Assembly (NCBI GenBank): GCA_951394045.1 | Contig: OX595985.1 | Span: 4,216,001 to 4,280,000 of the forward strand | Length of the DNA stretch: 64,000 nucleotides | Reading direction: 5' to 3' | Origin: Nitzschia sp. DOCU1 | Taxonomy: Eukaryota; Bacillariophyta; Bacillariophyceae; Bacillariales; Bacillariaceae | In this document: in pieces, positions 56,417-64,000 of the stretch | How the letters are laid out: the number at the start of each line of letters is the position of its first letter | Position numbering within the stretch: the stretch's first letter is position 1 | Translations under genes and position numbers: made by a program | The notes under the pieces: generated by a model | Databases searched by the model: none | The model's input: the letters and a program-made list of their open reading frames with translations, nothing else | Told to the model about the DNA's origin: nothing

Positions 56417-58168
56417 ATGGCTCGTGGTCGTGGTGTTGGCCGTGCTGGTCGAACTGCAGTCGGCAGCATTCCTCAGCGCACCCAACCTCGTCGTTCGGCG
56501 GCCGCTCCGAAGGCTCAGGACGACCCTCCTGTCGCCAATGACACGCCTCGCGAAGCCATGATGGTTGATGTGGATGCCTTGGCAGATGCTCAAGGAGGCA
56601 CCCTTGGTGGTGGTTCTTTGTCTGACCCCATGGACGATCACCCTCCCACCGGTACCACTTTATTCCCTCCGTTCGATGGCCACCGCGTCAGCGTGCCTTT
56701 CGGCACCCCTCCACCGGGTGTGCCCGACACTGATCTGGTGCTACCACCGCATACCAGCCCACATTCCCTGACCATCCCTGGTGCTGGCCATGCCAGCAAC
56801 CCTGCTCTAATGATGTCGCTGTCAGATTCCAACGCCCTCTTTCTACAGCAGTCCAGCTCGGCCACCTTGGGCAATTTTGTCCCAGTGCCGATGGGCTCTG
56901 CCCCTGAGGAGGCCTTGCGAGCCTTGTTGGACGTCCAGGCAATTATAGTCCAGCGTCGTAATCAAGGTCATTATTTCGGCCCGGTCACCTTTATCTACAA
57001 AGGCGGCCACAAGATTGATTTACTTTTGGACCCACTGGCTCTTAGCGACGATGAGGCTCTTCGTGCTGCCCGTCATCGCTGGAGTGTTGAGCGTGCCATT
57101 GAACTACAGTTCCTTGGCTCGACTCCACTCTTCGGAGCCCGCCTCCTGGCTACTGTCCTACAGCAGCTACTCTCGCCTTGTCTCTTTGAGACCGTTGTGG
57201 CACGTGTCCCTGGCGACGATAGCTTGCTCATTCAAGATGGCGTTCTACTTTGGTTACTTTGTTGGAAAGTTTTGTTTCCGACTACGGCTGTGTTCACAAA
57301 AGCTTTCACGGCTCACTGTGACAGGCTGACTTTGGACAGGTTTGGGAATGACTTCCCTGCCTTCGTGAGATCGTTCCGGCGGCTGATTAATATAGCTGCT
57401 CGACATAACCTAGAAAGCTCTCAGAGCTTGCTCGAGCGTTTTCTTCGTGGCTGCGTTGCATGCCCCCGTCCTATCGTCCAGCACCATTTCCGTGCAATTT
57501 TCATATCGTTTGTCGCCAATCCCTCATCGGATCAATGGGATCTCAGCAAGCTTTTGGACGAAGCCGAAAGATTGTACAGTTCAGCGGTCGCGTTCAATTT
57601 ACCGGATCATTCATTCACCCCTGCTGCTTCCCCCGGTTTCAGCTTGGCCGGAATTCAATCGAACGACGGCATCATTGCCTTCTTTACCGAAGCTTTGAAA
57701 GCCGCTGTCGCCTCGGCTACTACTGGAACTTCTACTGGCAAGCCCTCGGCTACCAAGCGCAGCAATCGGGCTAAATTTAAGACTTTGAAAAGTCGCTATG
57801 CCAACTTGCCCAAGCCCACATGGCTGACCGACACACCCACTAATTCTACTGAGGTGCGCACCTTTAATGAGAAAGAATGGAAATGGTGCCCGACTTGTGC
57901 TCGATGGACGACGTGCCTCCAGGCACACAAAAATTGTTCTGAACGATTAGCACGCAAGCACAAATTCAAGTCTTCTGCCACCGCTTCGTCGGGAGCTACT
58001 GCGGCGATGGCTACTACTGTTCCTGTCTTGCCTGCGCCGAGTCCTGCTCTTGCTCCTGCACCAAAGGATAATAATCCTTTTGGGGACCTCACCGCCGCCG
58101 GTCATGCTCTGGCCGCTCACTTTGCTACCCAGCTTCGTCTTAGTCGCGAGGCTGCTGGCAGCAAGTAG
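56417..58168 (+). CDS. gag: Copia-D Gag
   Basis: 583 residues from ATG 56417 (MARGRGVGRAGRTAVGS), 55 nt after the LTR. The N-terminus is Arg/Gly-rich and the next ~130 residues are Pro/Thr/Ser-rich. A helical capsid-like region spans about 175-400. Near 490-515 lies a Cys/His cluster (WCPTCARWTTCLQAHKNC) that may bind zinc but does not match a standard knuckle. It ends with TAG at 58166-58168. An upstream in-frame GTG at 56366 is not needed. It would form particles by analogy. No defects seen. Confidence 0.9.
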   Translation: MARGRGVGRAGRTAVGSIPQRTQPRRSAAAPKAQDDPPVANDTPREAMMVDVDALADAQGGTLGGGSLSDPMDDHPPTGTTLFPPFDGHRVSVPFGTPPPGVPDTDLVLPPHTSPHSLTIPGAGHASNPALMMSLSDSNALFLQQSSSATLGNFVPVPMGSAPEEALRALLDVQAIIVQRRNQGHYFGPVTFIYKGGHKIDLLLDPLALSDDEALRAARHRWSVERAIELQFLGSTPLFGARLLATVLQQLLSPCLFETVVARVPGDDSLLIQDGVLLWLLCWKVLFPTTAVFTKAFTAHCDRLTLDRFGNDFPAFVRSFRRLINIAARHNLESSQSLLERFLRGCVACPRPIVQHHFRAIFISFVANPSSDQWDLSKLLDEAERLYSSAVAFNLPDHSFTPAASPGFSLAGIQSNDGIIAFFTEALKAAVASATTGTSTGKPSATKRSNRAKFKTLKSRYANLPKPTWLTDTPTNSTEVRTFNEKEWKWCPTCARWTTCLQAHKNCSERLARKHKFKSSATASSGATAAMATTVPVLPAPSPALAPAPKDNNPFGDLTAAGHALAAHFATQLRLSREAAGSK

Positions 58169-58245
58169 TGCCTATTGGTTCCCTCCCTCCAGGTTCAGGG
58201 CTTTCTTCTATTATTCAAGTTCTTGGCCCGGTCTAAACTAAGAAA

Positions 58246-61200
58246 ATGAAGACCCATTTCAATCATTACTTTACGAAATGGCATGGGTTGTTGTGGTCCC
58301 TGCTGCCTGCTCGCCCTGATTTTAACTACAGGCGGCGCCTCTACAGATCTCGAATTCGTCGTGCGCGTCCGGTTTCGTCAGCTAATTACCGGAGCCCTGC
58401 TGAAATTCCCGTGCTACCTGAAACCTACGCTCCTGGAAAATTGGCCAATAATTTATTTGCCCAGCAATGCCGAGCCCATCTAAGTACTTTACTTGACCAT
58501 GATCATGTGGCCTTGCTGAGCATCACGTCCGATGATGTTCCTGTCATTCTGGATTCGGGGGCGACCATCGCGATTGGAATTGATCGATCTGATTTCGTCG
58601 GCGCCATCTCCCCTTGCCCCATGGCGGAATTGAAAGGCATCGGAAGTGGTCTTGCGGTGCGAGGTATTGGCACTGTCAAATGGAGTTTTCATGACATTGA
58701 TGGACAGCAATGCGATGTTTGCCTACGTGCCCTTTATGTTCCCGATTGCCCTGTTCGATTACTTCCTCCTCAACAATTATCCACTGATCCGAGTGGTTGC
58801 GAATCCAATGGTGCCTGGGTTGGCCACGGCGATAATGCTCTGGTTTTCTACAATGGTCATTGCTTGCCCTTTGCTTACGACAAAGCATCGAACCTACCAA
58901 TTGGCAAGACTATTCCCGGAGTCTCCCGTTTCAGGGCGTTCCTAAGTAATTTATCGGCTAGTCATCCCAAGGCTGTTCACTCTACGGATGCACCGGAGTC
59001 TCTCGCACCATTGTTTGCCTCTGCTCTCAGTGAGGATCAGAAACTACTGCTGAGTTATCATCGTCGACACGGGCATATTGGGATGAGCCGGATTCAGGAA
59101 TGGGCACGAGCTGGACTATTCGAAATTCCCAAGCGCCTGGCAAAATGCCCTATCCCAGTTTGCCCCGCCTGTCATTTTGGCGGAATGCATCGGCGCCCTC
59201 ACTCTCATGAGATAGGGAGTTCGACTATTCCCATTGAGGCTCCTGGCGATTTTATCGCAGTTGATCAAATGGAATCCGCCTTGGGCGGACGGATTCCTTT
59301 CACAAGAGGCCGCCCTTCGAATAGGCGCTACAAGTGCAGTACGGTGTTTGTGGACGCATTTTCCAAATATGCAAAATCTTGTCTCCAAGAGTCAACTGCA
59401 GCCGAGCCCACCGTGGCTAGTAAGCAGTCTTTCGAGGCTGATTGTCGTCGCTATGGTGTGCACGTTTGGCACTATCGTGCTGACAATGGTGTTTTTGCAA
59501 GTCAGAAGTTTCGTTCGGCAGTCGCTGCGGCAGGTCAATCCATGTCGTTCAGTGGCATCGGTGCTCACTTTCAGAATGGCGTTGCCGAACGGTACATCGG
59601 CGTGTTCACCCGAACGGCCCGCATTTTATTATTGGAGGCAATGTCTCGTTTTCCTGGCATGATTGATGAATCTTTTTGGAGCTTCGCATTTCAACATGCT
59701 GTTCTACTCCACAATCACACCCCACGATATAAATCTGCTGGCCCTGGTTTTGCTACCCCGTTTGAAATGTTCACCATGTCGGATGGCCCGTATGACGCCT
59801 TGTCTTTCCATCCATTTGGCTGTCCCGTTTTCGTCCTTGACCCGTCCCTGGCTGATGGACAACCGCATCCAAAGTGGCGTGAGCGGTCGTACCAGGGGAT
59901 CTATATTGGTCACTCCCCTGAACATGCCTCAAATGTCCCGCTGGTCTATAACCCCCGGACCCAATTGGTTAGTCCCGCTTATCATGTGGTGTTTGACGAT
60001 GACTTTCATTCGGCTGGCCTTCTTTGTCAGCAAGAAAATCCCACCGCTATAATTGAAGCCATCGGTCGGTTGATTGTTGCACCTGAGAACCGGTGGAAAC
60101 ACAAGGATCAATTCTCGGTCTACCCCGATGCGCAGATAAATCGGCGATATATCGACCAGTCTGCCAGTGCTGCGAGGGAGTTGCTTTTCGAGCACCATCG
60201 GCATGCAGCTGCCGCACTTGCTTCGGCCAAGCGGCGTTTCAGCGATGTTTCTGCTCCGCCTCCCAAACGCTTACGCACTGACCTTGTCCCCTTCTCACCA
60301 ATTGCAGAACCCAAGGGAGTTTCCACGGCCGATGTTGTTTCGGTGCCGTCCCTGGGCCCCGACCAGATTAGAGCGCTCATCCGGTCCTTGGGTTACTCTC
60401 TGCCTCCTGGTGTGGCTTTTATTGCCAACGCTGCCACGTCGCAGCCAAATCGTCCTAGCGGTTCTGTGGTCGAATCCGCTGCTGATGATCCGTTACCCGC
60501 CATAAGTCCCAGCGATTGGGATGGCATCGCACGTGTGGCTCTAGACTGCTCCCCGATCGATGGATCGTTAAATCTAGACAGCCTGCACGCTTGTGCTGTT
60601 AGTACGAATCCCGACGTCCTCACGCAGAGTGAGATGTTTCGCACGGATGATTGTCGTGATTTTATTCATTCACAGATCGACGAGATTTCCACTCTGGAAA
60701 AAGGAAAGGTTTGGCGCGTTCTTCCACGTTCTGACCTTCCGGGCGCCCGGCTCCTCAATGCTGTATGGTCTTATTGCCGCAAGCGACGACCCGACGGCAG
60801 CCTATTAAAATACAAGAGTCGCATCTGCGCCGATGGCAGCATGCAGGAGCACAACCGCGACTTCACAGAGACCTATGCTCCCGTTGTTCAATGGAGCACG
60901 GTCCGGCTGGTGCTTGTATATGCGGCGATGCTTGGGCTGGTTAACGCTCAGGTTGACTTTGCACAAGCTTTTACGCAAGCAGATATTGACACGGACGTCT
61001 TCATGGCCCTTCCGCAAGGCTGGTATTTTGATCACAGCACTAATTCCCTTCGTCAGCACGATGATCCGAAATTCCGAGATGAAGAGCATTGTCTGCAACT
61101 CTTGAAGAACCTCTATGGTACGAGGCAAGGAGCTCGCAACTGGTTTCTTTTTCTCCGAGACACTCTCCTGTCAGAGGAATTCGGCTTCCGACAGTCGAAG

Positions 61201-62304
61201 GTGGATCCCTGCCTATTCATCCGGGACGATTGTCTGCTGACTGTATACACGGATGATTGCTGCATGTTTGGCACATCACAGACAGTGATTGACAATTTAA
61301 AAGCCGCCCTGTCTAAGCATTTTGTCCTGAGAGACGAAGGCAACGTGGAGGATTTTCTCGGTGTGCGCATTCGTCCCGCTCCTGAGCATGGCCCTTTCGC
61401 CTTCGAAATGACCCAGACTGGCTTAATTGATCAGATCCTTTCCGACGTTGGCCTGTCTGCTGTGGACGATGATTCTGGCAAGCGCACCACCAGCGCAAGC
61501 AATATCAAGACCATCCCTGCCAAAAATCCCCTGCGTACCAATCCTGATGCCGAGCCATATGATGCCCCATGGTCTTTCCGGTCTATCATTGGCAAGCTGA
61601 ATTTCCTTGCCGCCAATACCCGCCCGGACATAGCCTATGCTGTCCACTCAGCTGCCCGGTTCACCAATGCCCCCAACAAGGATTGTCAAGTATTCGTCAA
61701 ATATCTGTGCCGCTATCTTTTGGGGACAAGGACAAAAGGGATTGTCTTTATCCCAAACATGCAACATCAATTGACTGCTCATGCTGATGCGGATTTCTGC
61801 GGATTGTTTTCGACACAAACCAGTCACCTCCGCGAAGCCGCTCTCTCAAGGACGGGATACGTTATTGCATATGCTGGTTGCCCAATCATTTGGAAGAGTG
61901 TCTTGCAGTCCATCGTGAGTCTCAGCACCTGCGAAGCCGAATACGTCTCTTTGTCCGATTGCATCCGGTCCCTCCTGCCCCTTCGTTGCATTCTCGATGA
62001 ACTGGTGGCCTTCAAGCATCACCCTGGTAAGGACTCCGCCAACATGCTGATTGTTAACAAACAACTTGCGTCCGTTGTTTTCGAAGACAACATCGGAGCC
62101 CTTGAAATTGCCACAAAGGAGGCCCAGTACCGTCCGCGCACCAAGCACATCGCCATTCGTTATCACCATTTCCGAGACCACGTTGCCAACCGCACGCTGC
62201 GCATCGAGAAAATTGCCACGAAAGCGCAAGTGGCCGACATATTCACAAAGCCGCTCGGTCGCGAGTCCTTCGTTTACTTGCGGAAGAAGCTGTGTGGTTG
62301 GTGA
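58246..62304 (+). CDS. pol: Copia-D Pol (protease, integrase, RT, RNase H)
   Basis: 1352 residues from ATG 58246. The protease reads VILDSGATIAIG. The GAG-pre-integrase finger is HRRHGHIGMSRI...CPACHFG (HHCC). The integrase triad lies in IAVDQMESA, RADNGVFASQKF and NGVAERYIGVFTR. The RT has VDFAQAFTQADI, LYGTRQGARNWF and YTDD at about 1001-1004. RNase H has HADADFCG, CEAEYVSLSD and EDNIGA, ending ADIFTKPLGRESF. It is a complete copia Pol without lesions. Pol is in a different frame from Gag. The stretch 58144-58233 is open in the Pol frame but closed by TAA at 58234-58236, so initiation at 58246 or a rare recoding event is needed. Confidence 0.95.
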   Translation: MKTHFNHYFTKWHGLLWSLLPARPDFNYRRRLYRSRIRRARPVSSANYRSPAEIPVLPETYAPGKLANNLFAQQCRAHLSTLLDHDHVALLSITSDDVPVILDSGATIAIGIDRSDFVGAISPCPMAELKGIGSGLAVRGIGTVKWSFHDIDGQQCDVCLRALYVPDCPVRLLPPQQLSTDPSGCESNGAWVGHGDNALVFYNGHCLPFAYDKASNLPIGKTIPGVSRFRAFLSNLSASHPKAVHSTDAPESLAPLFASALSEDQKLLLSYHRRHGHIGMSRIQEWARAGLFEIPKRLAKCPIPVCPACHFGGMHRRPHSHEIGSSTIPIEAPGDFIAVDQMESALGGRIPFTRGRPSNRRYKCSTVFVDAFSKYAKSCLQESTAAEPTVASKQSFEADCRRYGVHVWHYRADNGVFASQKFRSAVAAAGQSMSFSGIGAHFQNGVAERYIGVFTRTARILLLEAMSRFPGMIDESFWSFAFQHAVLLHNHTPRYKSAGPGFATPFEMFTMSDGPYDALSFHPFGCPVFVLDPSLADGQPHPKWRERSYQGIYIGHSPEHASNVPLVYNPRTQLVSPAYHVVFDDDFHSAGLLCQQENPTAIIEAIGRLIVAPENRWKHKDQFSVYPDAQINRRYIDQSASAARELLFEHHRHAAAALASAKRRFSDVSAPPPKRLRTDLVPFSPIAEPKGVSTADVVSVPSLGPDQIRALIRSLGYSLPPGVAFIANAATSQPNRPSGSVVESAADDPLPAISPSDWDGIARVALDCSPIDGSLNLDSLHACAVSTNPDVLTQSEMFRTDDCRDFIHSQIDEISTLEKGKVWRVLPRSDLPGARLLNAVWSYCRKRRPDGSLLKYKSRICADGSMQEHNRDFTETYAPVVQWSTVRLVLVYAAMLGLVNAQVDFAQAFTQADIDTDVFMALPQGWYFDHSTNSLRQHDDPKFRDEEHCLQLLKNLYGTRQGARNWFLFLRDTLLSEEFGFRQSKVDPCLFIRDDCLLTVYTDDCCMFGTSQTVIDNLKAALSKHFVLRDEGNVEDFLGVRIRPAPEHGPFAFEMTQTGLIDQILSDVGLSAVDDDSGKRTTSASNIKTIPAKNPLRTNPDAEPYDAPWSFRSIIGKLNFLAANTRPDIAYAVHSAARFTNAPNKDCQVFVKYLCRYLLGTRTKGIVFIPNMQHQLTAHADADFCGLFSTQTSHLREAALSRTGYVIAYAGCPIIWKSVLQSIVSLSTCEAEYVSLSDCIRSLLPLRCILDELVAFKHHPGKDSANMLIVNKQLASVVFEDNIGALEIATKEAQYRPRTKHIAIRYHHFRDHVANRTLRIEKIATKAQVADIFTKPLGRESFVYLRKKLCGW

Positions 62305-62469
62305 TTTGTGCACATTTCCCTGCCTTCTGTCTGTTCCTTTCTATCGTCTCTCTCATGCCTTCGCTCGCTCGGAGCACGAGGGAGTTCCGGAGTCTTCTTT
62401 GCTTAGTTCGTAGTGTATGCTCCTACTCGGCTCACCCTCAGTTCGACGTCACCCTCGGTCACGAGGGAG

Positions 62470-62602
62470 TGTCGTCTGTCTGTCCGTCTGTCTGTCTATG
62501 ACCTCGATGACATCGCCATCCGCTGATGGATCTGCCACCAATGACGCAGGATGATAGCGAGTAGACGAGCATAAACCTAGTCTCACATTCTTCATCACTA
62601 CA
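62470..62602 (+). repeat. Copia-D 3' LTR
   Basis: 133-bp copy of 56229-56361 with one substitution, followed by GCGGG. Confidence 0.93.
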
Positions 62603-63673
62603 GCGGGAAGAAAATTGTTGCATAACAGGGGTGGCTTGAACATGGAGGTATCGAAGCATTTCGTCGGAGCGCCACCGACCGATGAGGGGGATGAGGTCGG
62701 TGTCGATTTTTGCGCATAGGAGTGCCATGGCACCTGAAGCACGAAGGGAGCGAGCGGAGACATCTTTGGGCAAGAAACCGTAGGTGGGCCCCAATGCATA
62801 GGCGGCTGTGCGGAGGGCGTCCGTGATATCAGCGGGTCGCACAGGACGCCATATTCCCCCGTGAAGGTACTGTGCCAGGAAGGTGGTGGGGGGAGCCTGA
62901 TGATGGCGCAGGTGGAGGACACGTTGGATGAGGGCGGAGACGGGACAGAAATGGGGGTCACCGCTGCGCCCCAGACCAATAACTTCGCCACGAACACCAT
63001 TTTTCTGAGTGGTGAATTCGAGTGTGGCGAAAGTAGCAGTGGAGATTTCGTGGTCGGTAGCGGTGAGGGGGTTGAGGCGAGCCTGACCGATGAGCAGGCC
63101 AACATCACACAAACGAAAAGGTGTGGTGTCAGAGGGGGTGCCAGTGTATTCACCGGGGCGCAGGAGAAAGAAGAAAGCAAGGGCAATCATGTCGGCAACC
63201 GCTAGTGAGCCGACGTTGGATAAAATAGCGCCCGCCATGATTTGCTGAAGGATTGGTACCGGGACAGGTTTGACCCGGTGGGGTGGTGGATCCGTTTTGG
63301 AATAGCCGGCTAGTTGGCGCTGGAGACGAAAATCGATTTTGCCTTGGACAGTGAAGCGTGGGTCCGGGGCCCCCACACTCGAGAACGTCTGCCCAATGCT
63401 TCGTAAGGCATCTTCCACTGTTCTAGAGCGGACCTGGTGTTGACGGGGGGCAATTTCACCGGTACGATATCGTCGGGCGTACACTTGTAGGAACGGGACA
63501 GGATCCTGGATCCCTTGTAGGGAAGGATCGAGGTGGAGCTCGTGGCAAAACTCCTCCCAGATGTGCCAATGGGCATCAGCGGCTCGGGCGCGAGAAGAAA
63601 CGACCCCGGCTCGCACGTCTGCCTGTGCAAGGCTGAGGTCACGGCGGAAGAGAACCTTTGTGGGGGTGTCCAC
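62603..63673 (-). pseudogene. YR-2 tyrosine recombinase, main body
   Basis: Starts at ATG 63673 (MDTPTKVLFRRDLSLAQADVRAG) and covers nearly the whole recombinase before Copia-D cuts it. It aligns block by block with the YR-1 enzyme: WEEFCHELHLDP, the RTVEDALRSIGQTF region, FFLLRPGEYTG (first Arg), SARSLRASGAMALL and LIGRWRSDEMLRYLHVQA (Tyr). The His of HxxR is Arg here. The missing C-terminus is at 56167-56228. The severed gene would read into the Copia-D LTR. It overlaps the YR-2 RNase H frame by 364 nt, the same arrangement as YR-1. Confidence 0.88.
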
Positions 63674-64000
63674 AAGTGCCAGGATAGTGTCTGGGGATAT
63701 TTAGAATTGAAATAATTTAAAAAGGCAAGGTCAGATAAGTGATGCATGCGGGAGGCATCATCAGCCATTTGGTTTTGGGCGCCGGGGATATAATCGTGGA
63801 GGGAAATGTATCGATGATGGCGCTGATGGAGGGCTCGCATTCGAAGAAGCTGTGCTGTGGGTGATGCCGTGGTGACCGAACCTTTGCGCTGCCAGTATAG
63901 TGCTGCCAGGTTATCGGTGTCGGATTTGCACGTTCGCTCCCGCACATCGTAGTTTTGGGCTATCGCTTCGTGATGAAGGATGCTACCGGCAAGTTCGAGT
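63310..64000 (-). CDS. YR-2 reverse transcriptase-RNase H, C-terminal part (runs off window)
   Basis: The minus-strand frame is open from the window edge and reads ELAGSILHHEAIAQNYDVRERT, then SDTDNLAALYWQRKGS and NQMADDASRMHHLSDLAFLNYFNSKYPQTLSWHLW. These are the RNase H Glu, Asp and final Asp boxes of DIRS-group elements, and NYFNSKYPQ is nearly identical to the same spot in YR-1. The recognisable domain ends near 63690. The frame remains open to 63310 over the recombinase start. The N-terminal RT is outside the window. Confidence 0.85.
   Translation of the reverse strand, partial: LELAGSILHHEAIAQNYDVRERTCKSDTDNLAALYWQRKGSVTTASPTAQLLRMRALHQRHHRYISLHDYIPGAQNQMADDASRMHHLSDLAFLNYFNSKYPQTLSWHLWTPPQRFSSAVTSALHRQTCEPGSFLLAPEPLMPIGTSGRSFATSSTSILPYKGSRILSRSYKCTPDDIVPVKLPPVNTRSALEQWKMPYEALGRRSRVWGPRTHASLSKAKSIFVSSAN

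Larger units (their letters stand above)
56229..62602 (+). mobile_element. Copia-D: intact copia element with very short LTRs
   Basis: 6374 bp with 133-bp LTRs at 56229-56361 and 62470-62602 (TGTCGTCTG...ATCACTACA, so TG...CA) and a 5-bp target duplication GCGGG (56224-56228, 62603-62607). The LTRs differ at one base, inside TGACGTC (TGACATC in the right copy). Gag and Pol are both open. The insertion is in the recombinase gene of YR-2 and removing it restores that frame. Unlike the other elements, Gag and Pol are in different frames, separated by TAG and then an in-frame TAA before the Pol ATG. Confidence 0.95.

Overview
The window is a transposon-dense stretch of eukaryotic nuclear DNA, most likely from a diatom or close stramenopile relative. 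The copia polyproteins resemble the CoDi type I associate with diatoms (inference). The genetic code is standard. At least eleven retroelements are visible and only one convincing host gene, a membrane-anchored SAM methyltransferase at 54758-55885.

Layout, with element names local to this report. Copia-A, on the minus strand, is the scaffold of the left half. Its gag-pol frame starts at 34189 and runs off the left edge, but it is cut into five exons-like blocks (34189-33444, 27871-27096, 12625-12310, 6227-6099, 323-1) by four insertions. Going left to right these are Gyp-A (Ty3/gypsy, plus, 324-6098), YR-1 (tyrosine-recombinase retrotransposon with split direct repeats, plus, 6228-12309), Gyp-B (Ty3/gypsy, plus, 12626-27095) and Gyp-C (Ty3/gypsy, minus, 27872-33443). 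Gyp-B is itself interrupted by an intact 7.9-kb LINE on the minus strand (17599-25489). At every one of the four Copia-A sites, removing the insertion (and one copy of the target duplication where there is one) restores the Copia-A reading frame exactly, which proves the nesting.

Right of Copia-A lies Copia-B (minus, gag plus integrase, no reverse transcriptase, 34530-37472), interrupted or abutted by Gyp-D (plus, 37618-42533, same family as Gyp-C). A 4.4-kb low-coding region with minisatellites follows. Then come Copia-C (plus, intact, about 46911-53464), a 1.3-kb spacer, the methyltransferase gene, and Copia-D (plus, intact, 56229-62602). Copia-D sits inside the recombinase gene of a second tyrosine-recombinase element, YR-2 (minus, running off the right edge).

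Shared themes. Gag and pol are in one frame separated by a single UGA in Copia-A, Copia-C, Gyp-B and Gyp-C, and YR-1 shows the same arrangement between its gag-like and RT frames. In Copia-C the stop is UGA-CUA-G, a context known for efficient stop-codon readthrough, and no AUG precedes the protease. All Ty3/gypsy elements carry a perfect 12-bp palindrome immediately inside the 5' LTR, and a paired base change between families keeps it a palindrome. Most LTR families carry TGACGTC (CRE/bZIP-like) motifs. LTR divergence ranges from zero visible differences in the Copia-C repeat to about 1.3% (Gyp-B), so all insertions look recent.
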